A stretch of DNA of 64,000 nucleotides from the NCBI GenBank assembly GCA_032622095.1, contig CP136069.1, positions 119,898,126-119,962,125 of the forward strand, in the 5' to 3' direction. Positions 27,301 through 42,300 of this stretch are shown in pieces (position 1 is the stretch's first letter; each line of letters begins with the position of its first letter). Position numbers and translations under genes: made by a program. Source of the DNA: Siphonodentalium dalli. Its lineage: Eukaryota; Mollusca; Scaphopoda; Gadilida; Siphonodentaliidae. The notes below the pieces were generated by a model. It was not told where the DNA came from. It made no database searches and saw only the letters and a program-made list of their open reading frames with translations.

Positions 27301-30300
27301 ACCTGTCATCAAAATTAATGAAACAGACCATACCCGAAACGTCCCCAGCGCTAACGCATATATTCAATCTATCATTTAAACAAGGCATTTTCCCCGATAG
27401 GATGAAAATATCAAAAGTAATTCCACTTTATAAAAGTGAATCTCCTGATAAAATAACGAACTATAGGCCAATAAGCATTCTGCCCGTTTTCTCGAAGTTG
27501 TTAGAGAAACTCATGCATAAAAGGCTTTTTTCGTTTCTCGAAAAACATGAAATTTTGCATAAAAATCAATATGGCTTCCGTAAGAATCACTCTACCATAC
27601 ATCCTTTGATGCACCTTCTAGATCATGTAGCAACAAATAATGACAAACCAACTAAGGATTCTACATTAGCGATTTTCATAGACTTATCAAAAGCATTCGA
27701 TACAATTAACCATGATATTTTATTGAAAAAATTAGAACACTACGGAATTCGGGGGGTTTCCAATGAATGGTTTAAAAGTTATTTAAAGGGAAGAAAACAA
27801 TACGTTGATTGTCTTGGTGAAATGTCCGATTTTGCGAAGATAACGTGTGGTGTGCCCCAAGGGTCCGTTCTTGGTCCGATAATTTTTCTTCTGTATGTTA
27901 ACGATATGCCCAAATGTACCTCGATGAACTTACTATCATTTGCCGATGATACCACGCTTTACTTTTCTGGTCATGATAGGAAAGAGTTGAAAAAATCATC
28001 AACGGCTGAACTAAAAAATATTTTTGAATGGTGTTGTTGCAATAAACTATCTATCAACGCAACTAAAAGTAAATTCATATTGATCCACCCTAAAGGCAAT
28101 GAGGACAAGTGGAGAAATTTTACACTGAAATTGAATAACATGGAACTAATTAGAGTTGGTAATCAAATGCGAGAAAAATCAATAAAATTCTTAGGCATTT
28201 TGATCGATGAAAACTTGACTTTTATTAACCATATATCAATGATACAACGTAAACTGTACCACACTCTCTACTTATTGAACAAAGTTAAAAACTTCTTACC
28301 AAAAAAATCACGAAAAACATTATATCAATCGTTAATCCATAGTCAACTTATTTATGGTCTCCCGATATGGGGACACTCGGTTCACGCGGGCGTACTATCT
28401 ACCTTACAAAAAAGGGCAGTTCGTATTATATGCAACACAAAATATAGGAGTCACACAGAACCGCTCTTCAGACAAGAAAATATCCTAATGTTCAAAGATT
28501 TATACACAGTGAATGCATCTGTCTTCATGTACAACTGGTCCAGAAATAATCTCCCCAAATCGTTTAAGAATATGTTCACGTATTCCCTTGGTGTTAACAC
28601 TAGACAGGCGGATAAATTAAGAAGCAAAAAGGCTAGAACATGTTTTTCAGAAGTCCTACCAAATCATTCATTTCCTAAAGTGTGGAACTCGATAAATTCC
28701 AAAATAAAAAAATGTAAATTTAGTTATACGTTCAAAAAGTTATTGTCTATGGAACTAATAGGTAAATATACTCAAATGGTTATCTGTGCAAACAAATTAT
28801 GCTACATTTGCAGTTGGCAAAAATCCACTTGACTCAATGATCTACCAAGGTTAACTTTTTAACTCATAATATTATTCACTCCAGTTATTACCCTGAACAT
28901 CCTAGATAGCCATGTGTCACATGCACGGTGCTGTCTGCGAATGTGACACAGGACTGTCGCAACAACCTCACTATTTTTGTTACAAACTCTTAAACTTGTC
29001 CAAAAAACATAAAATAAAAAAAATTCTCTATTATAGTAAAGTATTGTTCAAAATTTAACCCAGCCTTGATTAAAATTATCACATAAAATATTAGTAGGCA
29101 CCAACCGGCCATCCAAATACCAAATAGTCTGTGTCAAATTCTATACACGCTATCATATATTCATATTGCACTTATCATTCAGGGGCAACAGGAAGACGGC
29201 CATCTAGGTCATGCTGCTCCTGTGCAATAATACAATTTTGTTCACTACTTTGTCAATGTATCGTATATTATTGTGCAAATAAAGATCTATCTATCTATCT
29301 ATCTATCTTTTCCATTATCTTACCTGTACAACTTGGATAGTTATAAAACCCAGGAGAACATTGATCGCACCGTGTTCCAGTGAAGAGTGGTCCACAAAAA
29401 CATTCACCAGTAGAAATGTCACAGATATCCATTGTTCGACCCACAGGATCACACATACATTCTGAAACATCAAAGTAATGTTTTAAGCCTTTGAATACTG
29501 AATGGATTCATTTTCCCATTCAGTTCTAAGAAAATATTATATAGATAATGAATGGCTTGGAACATGGACAAGCATAGAGTAGAGGGCAACTTTGTGGAGA
29601 TATCTTCAACCTAAAACGTGCCACTTCTCCCTATTTTTGTCCCTGGGAGAAGTGACTTCACGTTCATATACCTAATAAAAGGTCAGCTGACCACAGTGTC
29701 TCCCGAAAATGTGGCAAGTCGATGCCGCTTTGTTAAAGAAATTAAAAAAAATGTCCTGAACAACAATGTTCTGAAGTTTCAAATCTCTAGGATGAAAACT
29801 GTAGGAGGAGTTGATTACACCATGAAGGTACCCTCATACAGAAAATTATAAAAAATGTTGAAATTTTCTAAGTCGAAAAGGGTTAATAACTCTGTCAAAA
29901 TATAATTTTTCTGTCATCTATATACATGTTGAACATCTTCAATATATAGGCAACAATATTCTGAAGTTTCAAATCTCTGGGATGAAATCTGTAGGAGTAG
30001 ATGATTACACCATGAAGGTACTCAAAAGTGTGACGGACGTACCAACATTTGGGGAGATATGTGGCTATTGAGTTCCCTATATTATGTGGCTAAAATATGT
30101 ATGTGGCTACAAAATTTATGTGGCTATCAAGTAGTGGACAAACTTTTATGTGGCTATCAAGTAGTTAAAAGTTATTCAATTTCTGATTGTGGAGTCAGAA
30201 CATGTAGGAATTATAGCAGAAGTAGCTGATATTGAAACCCAAAAACTTGTAAACAGCAACTAGGACAGTTGAATAGGAGAAACTGACAGGTCCGTGATTG

Positions 30301-33300
30301 GATGGCTAGCCACATAACTGTCCGAACACCTCCTATTGACAGATCATTGATGTCTAAATCTATGGACTTTTTGTTTCCAACTATTGAGTGACCAATAAAT
30401 TAAATATGCTGATAGGGCCAAATAGATCATTTTAGAGGGTTGATCTCAACGCTGTTATGTGGCTAGCCATGCACGCAACGGAAATCAGCCACCCAACTAT
30501 CCATTTTTCTTAAAATTGGCCACATAAACGTCAGATGTAAGCACGGACGAACGGACAGTACGACCGACGGACGGACCGACGGACGGACAGAGCCCGTTTC
30601 TATAGTCCCCCAAAAATAAATTTTTCGGGGGATAATTAATTAGCAGAAATAGGCCAAGGCTAAAAAATTGCCTAGGCCAGAAATTGTTCTTCGGCTAATA
30701 ATCCTAGGATCATAGTTGCATGCTCTACACATATAAATTTTGTTTACAATTGGAACTTGGTCCATATTCATGCCAATTTTAGCTGTCTACAGAATTCCAC
30801 AATGCAACATTAAGACAATGTCTCCCACATTTGTTTAAATTTTGCACAAAATATCCAGTCTCAATTTTTTATATCATGTTGCAAAATGGAAACAAGAATT
30901 GCATATGGTTTTTTGCCCTTAAGAGTGAATCTGTCCAACTGAAAATCACTAAAAATGGATGAACTAAGGAACCATAACTCAGAACTATAAAGGCCATACC
31001 TCTAAGGCTGTAACGATTGATCGCGAATTCAATGTATCGCGATACACTTTCAAATGATACACGTATCGTATGTGTCATGTGTATTGTGATAAAGGAAATC
31101 GAGTAATGTCTGAAGATGGGCTAGTGCAAAAAAGCAAAACATTCCATTATCTCTCAAGTTTACATGTAGAGTATGAATATTGGACTCATTTAGCCAACAA
31201 TTAAACTGCATTTTAGTTTAAAATGAACTCTCCCTCCAGTTATAAACTTGTTTCTGATAATTTAGGCAGTATTCATTTGGAAACATTAATTAGTGTATCG
31301 TTGATCATGTATTGTGATTCGTATCATATCATGACCAAGTGTATCATTGCAGGCCTACATACCTCAGGTAAAAAAAAAATGGACAAACCTGGTTATCAAA
31401 TTCAATCAATAAATTGTTGTGAAAGATTCATATACCAAATATGAATGGAATCGGTTGACGTTTGTTCACGTTATTGCACTAACGGTCGGACAAACCTGTA
31501 ATTCGAAGTGGATCGAGATATCATTGTGAAATACTCACATACCAAATATGAATGAAATTGGTTGACTATTGTTCAAGTTATCGCACTAACATACAAAAAA
31601 TTGCTATAAATAGAAAAAAGTGGCATAACTATGTTTAGAAAGTCGGCATGGTCCAATTTTCTGTGTTCAGCTATCGCACGTGACAATAAACTCACATACA
31701 AATATTGTCAGAATCTATCAATAAATGCTATACTATATAGGTTTAGGGTCGAAGGCCCGTCCGCCAACCATCCTTCGTCAAACCATAAGTCAAGTTTTTA
31801 TCAAAAAGTCAACCTGACTGAAAATAAAAAATTTCCCTTAAGATGATAAATTTCTTAGCAGTAGGGAAAATACAAGAACTGTTCGATTTCAAAGTAAGGA
31901 GTTATGAATAGTTTGATGAACATCAGAAATTTGTCTAACTGTGATGAATAATCCCTCAAGAAGCCTAAATTCATTAAATGCTACCAACATTGGTGGTTAT
32001 ATGCTGAAGTTTAGGCAAAAATGGCCATGGCTTAATTTCAGAATTAACACCTATAATGACTGATTCTGAGTGCTAAATTATTTTACCTTATATATCATAC
32101 TAGCAGATTAGCCCACCACTGGCGGGATTGGTCCCATGGCTTTGGTCGATCCATTAATTTTTGTTTTTCAAGGTAACCCCGTACAGGCACGCGGACAGCA
32201 TGCTATCATTTGCGGAACCCGACAAAAATATTCCCCTTCCCGAGTTGACCATACATAACAAATTTCAAGTCGATGTCACCGCTGACGACCGAGATATCGC
32301 CCAAGGTCATTTGTGGGTACCCGTTTCAAGGTCACCTCAGGCAGACAAACTGACCCGACGAAAATCACCCCCATCCCTTGGAAGCCCTAAGTACGAAATT
32401 TCGTCTCGATATCCCCAGTTTCCGAGACGGTCGATTGAGCCGTATTTATACTTGTGTATATAAACGCTCTTTAACAACGACACCGCAGATACGAACGCTC
32501 CTTAATCATTAACCCATCAATTCCAACGACGGTGGCAGGGCGAAGGGTGAAGGAGTGCTCGGACATTCTCAGAAGCGGTGCGGTGGCACTTCTCGTGGCT
32601 TTTTACCCTTAGATAGCAAGTTTGGGCTCAATCGGTCAAGCCGTTTTCGAGTCTATAAAGGATATATATACACATATACGGAAGTCTCAAAATAGATAGT
32701 AGACTAAAATATTCAAGGTTTCATCATTCTTGTTCTCAAGTCCAGACAGATAGGTGCCTTCAGTCATATAGCTTGGTTGTAGATTATCGGTAACTTTGAC
32801 ATATTGGTGCCTTTAGTTATAGAGGCAGCTGGTTGTAGATCATTTGACACAATGATGGCCTGAGTTTGAAAAACAGAAGAATCTACTATAATGTTATACA
32901 AACCAGTGCAATCTGGAAAGCCAAAGAACCCTAGCAGACAAGCATTGCACGAATGCCCAGTAAACCCAAGTTGACAAGTACAGCTGCCGTCAGTCATGTC
33001 ACAAACATTGTGCATTGATCCCTGTGCATTACACCTGCATACTGCAATAGAGAACATCGTTTAGTGGCTCATAACTTTCATCGCCTACCTTACTAGTATT
33101 TAAATATGCATAGTACTATTTTTCACTCACTCATCAGTATGCAAATTTAAAACTGAGTGAAAAATAGTATAACTTACAATATTTAAGTGAACAAAAGGAA
33201 AAGGGTTTGTGTATTAATCGGTATAATGTAAATGTTTAAGTCAGCGGCCTATCGATGGTTGTTGTGGTCAATATACTTAGTTCTAGGCCAATCATGCCTT

Positions 33301-36300
33301 GTCAGTGATGCCCATAACTATCGAAATATCAAGATTATTATTAAATCAAGTGCTGTCCCTGGTGCAGTAGGAATTATATTTCTCCCAGCCCCTACACATT
33401 TTAGCACAGGCAGCCTGTGTGAGATAGCTATGCAAGATTTTCCTATATCACACCTCACATGACTGCAGTCTTACCCCACCCACGTGGCCGATTTACATAC
33501 TTAATTAAGAGCCGGAACTATTTTAATGACCCGTCAGCATGTCTTGTGTAATCTCAAACAATAGTGATCAACAGTAATGTTGCAAGTCAACAAATACGGA
33601 CGATTTCGTGGACGCTAATGAAAATGGATCGAGATTGCTTCCAACTGGTAAACACGGAGTAGTGTCAATATGATCAGGAACAAACAACTTGAAGGCCACT
33701 TAATTTTTTAATTAAGTTGCATTATCAACTGATCCGGTTGAATAAACTGGGAACATGTTGTTTTTATCGAGGTACCGAGGTGTGTTCTGTGCTTTATTTT
33801 GATCCAGACTGCACTGTAAATTCTATTATTCTCAATGGAAGGGGAATAACTCTATCTCTTAATTTGAATTTTGATGCATTCTGGGTTGACAACAGGGAGT
33901 CTTGGAATGAATCTGAGAATCTATCTCACTTGGTGGACACTACTAGACCACATCTGTTCCATATTCTGGTGGAATAAATATATTTTTGGTTCGATCCTCT
34001 TCCAAATTTTACATAATATGGAATAATAATATTGTGTATAATGTTATCTGGGCATTCGAAAATGAAGTGGGCCTTTAATATAAGCCTTTTGGCACCTCAG
34101 GCTTGTTTAATCCAGTTTCCATAGATTTCCTTTATGTTTTCTGTAATATTGCTTTTTGTACCACATTTGAGAACAATATTGGATTGGAAATGAAATATAT
34201 TTACACCATTAAGACCACTGCAGATTATTTATCCTCCAAAAGTAATGAGTTTCCTGTTAAAGTGAAACCTACATGTAGTTGTATATGGCTTACGGTATTG
34301 TAATGTGAAGGGTTAAGTAATGTACAGTAATGCCCTAATTAATCGACTGCTTAACCACAGCAGAATTATGGGTAACTTTTCAGGATTTAGTCGGAAATAT
34401 GGCTTGTTGCCATTCATCGGAAAGCTCTCGTTGAATGGCAACTCGGGGAGAGCTTTCCGATGAATGGCAACAAGCCATATTTCCAACTAAATCCTGAAAA
34501 GTTACCCATAATTCTGCTGTGGTTAAGCAGTCGATTAATTATGGCATTACTGTAAGTGTGTTGTACTTTGGCACTGCATATAAACGGTGATATTGTATCT
34601 TATGGTATTGTAAACTTTGCGACAAAAGTCAAGTTAAGTTTGCGGTAAAATAAGTGTACTAGCTGACAAATTTTCCTGCTGTCACAAACAACGGTAAAAG
34701 GAAATTGTTATTAAAATTCGCAATTTTAATATTGCAATGTCCGACTTCACTACATTCATGACAACATGCAATACCATTACCAATTCCATGAAAAATATTC
34801 CTGATCATATCTTGACCTCGTCTACATAATCATAAATCTGAACCTGTCAGAACAGTGTGTTATTTGAGAACATAATCGTGACGTAACCAGGCAGAATCAA
34901 CAACGTGGCATTTAGTGATTTCCGCTTTTATAACTATCAGAATAAGCCAATAATTGTTATTATTTTATATGATCATAAGTTTCTTTCCCCAATTCCTATG
35001 TCAAAACGTAACGAAAAAATCAAGATATCTAACGATGTTCACCTCATTAATGAAACAACAGGTTAACAGTGACGTCAGATACTTCAGGGGTTAACATAAC
35101 TTATTATCAGACCTGAAATAGATCAGGTTTTTCCAGCGACATTCAACGTCACAACATCTTGTCCAATCAAAGGCGTATTTCAAATAATAAAACAGTTATA
35201 TTATTGTTTCTTGGTTGACACGAGGAATTGTCAGCCCTTGGGCTTTTTTGAATATTGACTTCCTTGGGTTGACAATTCGTCATGTCAACCTCAAAACAAT
35301 GTGATAATTGCATAATGTCGGATGTATGTAGAACTGAAAAGCAATCTTTGCCCACAAAATGGTTCGCTAGTGATCAGTGTTAGTGGGCAAATAAAATTAT
35401 CTACATTTATCACTCCCTGTTAGTTATATCAGTGCATATATACAGGTGATGTATACAGGCATTGATCACTCCCTGTTAGTTATATCAGTACATATATACA
35501 GGTGATGTATACAGGCATTAATCACTCCCTGTTAGTTATATCAGTACATATATACAGGTGATGTATACAGGCATTAATCACTCCCTGTTAATTATATCAG
35601 TGCATATATACAGGTGATGTATACAGGCATTAATCACTCCCTGTTAGTTATATCAGTGCATATATACAGGTGATGTATACAGGCATTAATCACTCCCTGT
35701 TAGTTATATCAGTACATATATACAGGTGATGTATACAGGCATTAATCACTCCCTGTTAGTTATATCAGTGCATATATACAGGTGATGTATACAGGCATTA
35801 ATCACTCCCTGTTAGTTATATCAGTGCATATATACAGGTGATGTATACAGGCATTAATCACTCCCTGTTAGTTATATCAGTGCATATATACAGGTGATGT
35901 ATACAGGCATTAATCACTCCCTGTTAGTTATATCAGTACATATATACAGGTGATGTATACAGGCATTAATCACTCCCTGTTAGTTATATCAGTGCATATA
36001 TACAGGTGATGCATACAGGCATTAATCACTCCCTGTTAGTTATATCAGTACATATATACAGGTGATGTATACAGGCATTAATCACTCCCTGTTAGTTATA
36101 TCAGTGCATATATACAGGTGATGTATACAGGCATTAATCACTCCCTGTTAGTTATATCAGTGCATATATTCAGGTGATGTATACAGGCATTAATCACTCC
36201 CTGTTAGTTATATCAGTACATATATACAGGTTATGTATACAGGCATTAATCACTCCCTGTTAGTTATATCAGTGCATCTATACAGGTGATGTATACATGC

Positions 36301-39300
36301 ATTAATCACTCCCTGTTAGTTATATCAGTGCATATATTCAGGTGATGTATACAGGCGTTAATCACTCCCTGTTAGTTATATCAGTACATATATACAGGTT
36401 ATGTATACAGGCATTAATCACTCCCTGTTAGTTATATCAGTGCATATATACAGGTGATGTATACAGGCATTAATCACTCCCTGTTAGTTATATCAGTGCA
36501 TATATACAGGTGATGTATACAGGCATTAATCACTCCCTGTTAGTTATATCAGTACATATATACAGGTGATGTATACAGGCATTAATCACTCCCTGTTAGT
36601 TATATCAGTGCATATATACAGGTGATGTATACAAACATTAATCACTCCCTGTTAGTTATATCAGTGCATATATACAGGTGATGTATACAGTCATTAATAT
36701 GTACAGGTGATGTATACAGGCATTAATCTATACAGGTGATGTATACAGGCATTAATCTATACAGGTGATGTATACAGGTGATGTATACAGGTGATGTATA
36801 CAGGTGATGTATACAGGCATTAATCTGTGGATCAGGTAGGGGAATATGTTAGAGGGGAAATTTGGGTGAGAGGAAAGAGAGCCTAAAAGGGACCTGCGTC
36901 CATGCCTGAGTTTAGTGTGCCTGTCATTTGCAGAATGAGTTCCCCAGAGGGTAAATTTAGTGAAACTATCCCGCATAGCAGGATAGCATCACTAAACCTC
37001 TGGGGACCTCATTCTGCTTAGACGTAATCTTCTCTGGAAAGTTTCTTTATTATCAAATTTCTATAGAAACTTCTTCACATAGATTCTATTTCTTTTTTAG
37101 TTTAGTTTCTCTATATCCCCAAATTGGCAGACGACACATTGCATAATCGAGGTTCCCAATGGGTGTACATCACAATATTCACCATTTGGGAACTTCAAAC
37201 TGAGTCTGTCTCCCATAGCAGATGAGGCATAAGCTGATTGAGGTTCCCAGAGGGTTAATTTGGTGAACCTAGCCCACAATGCGGGATAGCGTCACTAAAT
37301 TCATCCTCTGTGGACCTCAATCTGCAAATGACAGGCAAACTAAACTCAGACTTGCCTGCGTCCGTTACAGCAGAAACCCTGCATTGCCTCTTCATCATTT
37401 TATTATAATCTGATAATTGTGATGGAGCTCATTATGTCCACAACAGTATTCACCCAATTATGGTAATATGCAATCATAGTACAATGATTGGTAGTACAAT
37501 CTGTAAAATGAGGTCGCTCACATTTGCAACCGGGGAAGCCATAATATTCTTCTGCACATCTGTCGCATCTTGGTCCTCCATAACCGAGTTTACATGGACA
37601 ATTCCCATCTGCAGAAATACAGATATCACCAACGGAGCCTGTTACATCGCAGTCGCAAGGGACACAATCAGGATACGAGTGGAAACCTCGGCTACACCTG
37701 AGAGAGAAAGAGAAAGTGGTATCAATATCAGAGTTCATTAATTTCACAAGATTGCCATATTATATAGCAAGCCGTGTTAATTATTGTTATCTTTCAGCTC
37801 AGCTCAAGCAAATAGAAAATTCAGAAGTTATTTCTTAGTTAAAGGAAATATCAGAAGCTGTCAATATTTTGTTCAAAATTTAAAAAATAATTTGTGATTG
37901 TTGCATTAATGTCACATTGTGGCAAGTCTGCAAACAACATAAATGAGGGTGACGACCCCCCTCCCCCTGGCATCCAGCATCCGGCTTAAAATGGACACCG
38001 GCATCCTGAATACGCCATAACAGAGAGGCGGCATCCGGAATACTATTTGATTAAATTTATTGAAAACAGACTCGGGAACGAAGTGAACGTTGGCATGAGG
38101 TATTGGAATTAGTCTCCGTATTGGCTAGTAATGATTTGATTTAACAGCTTTACGGAAAGATTAAACTTTTAATAAAATACTAAATGTATGATCTCATATC
38201 ATACATATATACGCCCTGTCTAACTTACTCGCGGCCATATTGGATCCGCCAGGTCCGGTTCCGTGGTTTTAGTGCTACAGTTCAAAGTTTTGCAGTAGCA
38301 TTTCCATATATGACATAAATGGAAGTCATGAATATTCAAAAGCTCCATATATGGAAATGCTACTCCAGAACTTTGATCTGTAGCAATAAAACAACCGGGC
38401 TGCATGGAAGAATTTCTGATACCACGGAACCGGACCTGCATGGTGGATCTAATAAGGCCGCGAATTAATGACATGATAGGGCGTATTGGGTGGGGGTGAA
38501 AGGCATAAACCATGTTCCAAATGACAGGAGTGGTATAATATACTGAATGAGGCGAAGTTGTAGTGGCATGTGCGGAAACCACCTAGCTAATCTTGGGTGA
38601 CCGTTCATGGTCGTACACGGTAGTATTGAACACCAGGGACACGCAAATAGAAAACTAACATCTTTTTAATATTTAAAGGTACTCAACCCGTAAAGAGGGT
38701 CCCCATCTCAACAGATTCCAACAACAACAATCCGATCAGAGGGTCCTATATTACTATTTCTTTGGCTTTGGGGGTAAAAAATATTTGATTCGAGTCGAGG
38801 AACCCATCAAACAAAGCTCAGAGTTATTAGATATTGATTTTTGAAAATTCTTATGTTCTCGAGATGAGTACTTATAACTGCCGTCAATTTGGTAACCTGC
38901 TCGAGATATTACGCCAAAATTCTATTCAAACAGACAAGGATGGATAACTCTATAATCAAGTGGGTAATAATAACGAATTTTTGACTATCTTCTGGGCCAG
39001 AAAGAATTCCCGATAATGAAAAATAATAGATTTCTAAAATCGATATCTAACAAATCTGAGCTTTGATGGGTGACTTCCTCGACTCGAATCAAATATTTTT
39101 GACCCCCGAAGCCATTGAAATAGTAATTGAGAGGAGTTTTATCAGGTTGAGTACCTTTAATATTTCAAATTAAAGGTACTCAATCAGAGGGTCTCCATAT
39201 CATCACATTCCAACAAGAACGACAACATATTTTGAAATGCCGCTTCAGTTATTAGAATCTAATAATTGCCCAAATATAACGAAAAGCACAATCATCTATA

Positions 39301-42300
39301 GTATAAAATTCCACAAAACCTGTTATTTATCAACATTTTGTTCAACGAAATTTTGCCGGTTTGTCAAATATCTAACACAAAAAGCCACTTGATTTTAGAG
39401 TTATCCATCTTGAAAGCTTGAAGTGTCAGTTGTATTATTCCAACATGTGCAAAGGAATTTTACGAACTTGGGAGTGTGTTTGCTTCAGTTGAGAGGGAGC
39501 AGACTATGGACTATGTGGGGTTGGGGGATCTGGACCATATTTCAAGGTGGACACCCACTGCTCAACGGAGACCCTCTAGGCTATGTCCCTCTTTATGGCT
39601 ACTTGTTTTTAATTTAAGTGAATATGACAAGTACTAACTCTTATGGTCTTCCGAGTCCCAGTCTTCCTAGTCTTTACAGTTTGGTGAACGTCTCCACAGT
39701 CATTGACTGTCTTGTTAATGGTGTTATTAAATTGAAGTAGCATGCAGGCTTCTAACTACATTTTTCAAAATTTTATAAAAATTAATTACATATTCAAAAT
39801 TATTGCCAAGCAGACATCAATTATATTTAGATATGTCAGATGTGATAACGAGACGTAAAATTAGCTAAATTGTGGAAAATAAAGTGTCCGAGCAAAGAAA
39901 TATAAATTAGCGGACGTAATTTCGTTTTTGCTGTTTAACGTCAAGAAAATTATCAATGGAAGCATCCGGCATCCGATATATGTGGCCGACGGCATCCGGC
40001 GTACGGTGGTCTGGCATCCGGAATACGCCATAACAGACCCCACATCCGGCGTACGAAAAGGGGGGTCGTCACCCTCATAAATAGAATATTCAATGTCTAG
40101 TAGCAACAACAATTTGAAGATGCATGGTCAATCATTCCTAACAAGTTTTATATAGCTTCTTGGGTATATAATAATGAATATGAATTGAAGACATCTGTCC
40201 TAAACGATTCTATCAATTTAAAAGTTGATTTTATTTCAATTTTGTTCTGGTATAATACATACAACAGTTCTGGTATAATACATACAACAGTTCTGGTATA
40301 ATACATACAACAGTTCTGGTATAATACATACATCAGTTCTGGTATAATACATACATCAGTTCTGGTATAATACATACAACAGTTCTGGTATAATACATAC
40401 ATCAGTTCTGGTATAATACATACATCAGTTCTGGTATAATACATACAACAGTTCTGGTATAATACATACAACAGTTCTGGTATAATACATACAACAGTTC
40501 TGGTATAATACATACAACAGTTCTGGTATAATACATACAACAGTTCTGGTATAATACATACATCAGTTCTGGTATAATACATACAACAGTTCTGGTATAA
40601 TACATACAACAGTTCTGGTATAATACATACAACAGTTCTGGTATAATACATACAACAGTTCTGGTATAATACATACATCAGTTCTGGTATAATACATAAA
40701 TCAGTTCTGGTATAATACATACAACAGTTCTGGTATAATACATACATCAGTTCTGGTATAATACATACATCAGTTCTGGTATAATACATACATCAGTTCT
40801 GGTATAATACATACAACAGTTCTGGTATACTACATACATCAGTTCTGGTATAATACATACATCAGTTCTGGTATAATACATACATCAGTTCTGGTATAAT
40901 ACATACATCAGTTCTGGTATAATACATACATCAGTTCTGGTATAATACATACATCAGTTCTGGTATAATACATACAACAGTTCTGGTATAATACATACAA
41001 CAGTTCTGGTATAATACATACAACAGTTCTGGTATAATACATACAACAGTTCTGGTATAATACATACAACAGTTCTGGTATAATACATACAACAGTTCTG
41101 GTATAATACATACATCAGTTCTGGTATAATACATACATCAGTTCTGGTATAATACATACATCAGTTCTGGTATAATACATACAACAGTTCTGGTATAATA
41201 CATACATCAGTTCTGGTATAATACATACATCAGTTCTGGTATAATACATACATCAGTTCTGGTATAATACATACAACAGTTCTGGTATAATACATACATC
41301 AGTTCTGGTATAATACATACAACAGTTCTGGTATAATACATACATCAGTTATGGTATAATACATACATCAGTTCTGGTATAATACATACAACAGTTCTGG
41401 TATAATACATACAACAGTTCTGGTATAATACATACATCAGTTCTGGTATAATACATACAACAGTTCTGGTATAATACATACATCAGTTCTGGTATAATAC
41501 ATACATCAGTTCTGGTATAATACATACATCAGTTCTGGTATAATACATACAACAGTTCTGGTATAATACATACAACAGTTCTGGTATAATACATACATCA
41601 GTTCTGGTATAATACATACATCAGTTCTGGTATAATACATACAACAGTTCTGGTATAATACATACAACAGTTCTGGTATAATACATACAACAGTTCTGGT
41701 ATAATACATACATCAGTTCTGGTATAATACATACATCAGTTCTGGTATAATACATACAACAGTTCTGGTATAATACATACATCAGTTCTGGTATAATACA
41801 TACAACAGTTCTGGTATAATACATACAACAGTTCTGGTATAATACATACAACAGTTCTGGTATAATACATACAACAGTTCTGGTATAATACATACATCAG
41901 TTCTGGTATAATACATACAACAGTTCTGGTATAATACATACATCAGTTCTGGTATAATACATACATCAGTTCTGGTATAATACATACAACAGTTCTGGTA
42001 TAATACATACAACAGTTCTGGTATAATACATACAACAGTTCTGGTATAATACATACATCAGTTCTGGTATAATACATACATCAGTTCTGGTATAATACAT
42101 ACAACAGTTCTGGTATAATACATACAACAGTTCTGGTATAATACATACAACAGTTCTGGTATAATACATACATCAGTTCTGGTATAATACATACATCAGT
42201 TCTGGTATAATACATACAACAGTTCTGGTATAATACATACATCAGTTCTGGTATAATACATACAACAGTTCTGGTATAATACATACAACAGTTCTGGTAT

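Larger units (their letters stand above)
25930..29312 (+). mobile_element. 5'-truncated LINE (Jockey/CR1/L2-like group)
   Basis: Order on the plus strand: remnant of an apurinic-type endonuclease, an open reverse transcriptase frame, a ~480-bp 3' UTR, and an (ATCT)n tail (29285-29309). It is antisense to the laminin gene in the LE7-LE6 intron. A conserved 3' piece ('ggaagacggccatctaggtcatgctgc') reappears in the fragment at 55840-56004. The 5' end and TSD are not resolved. Confidence 0.85.
37944..40077. mobile_element. Large inverted-repeat element (GAGGGTGACGACCCCCC ends), copy 1
   Basis: Ends TGAGGGTGACGACCCCCC and the inverse GGGGGGTCGTCACCCTCA. Subterminal repeats of 'cggcatccggaata' at both ends. 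The same ends and subterminal sequences are at 57857-60053. Interior holds nested elements (38212-38483, 38675-39158, 39170-39420). No transposase recognised; superfamily unknown. Confidence 0.75.

Noticed and set aside
33232-33977. Plus-strand frames of 76 and 86 codons in the LE5-LE4 intron
   Set aside because: No recognised domain, no splice or promoter context; lengths are within chance for this sequence.
37460-37741. Plus-strand open frame opposite the LE4 exon
   Set aside because: It is the antisense shadow of the LE4 exon, whose minus-strand product has full LE cysteine spacing.
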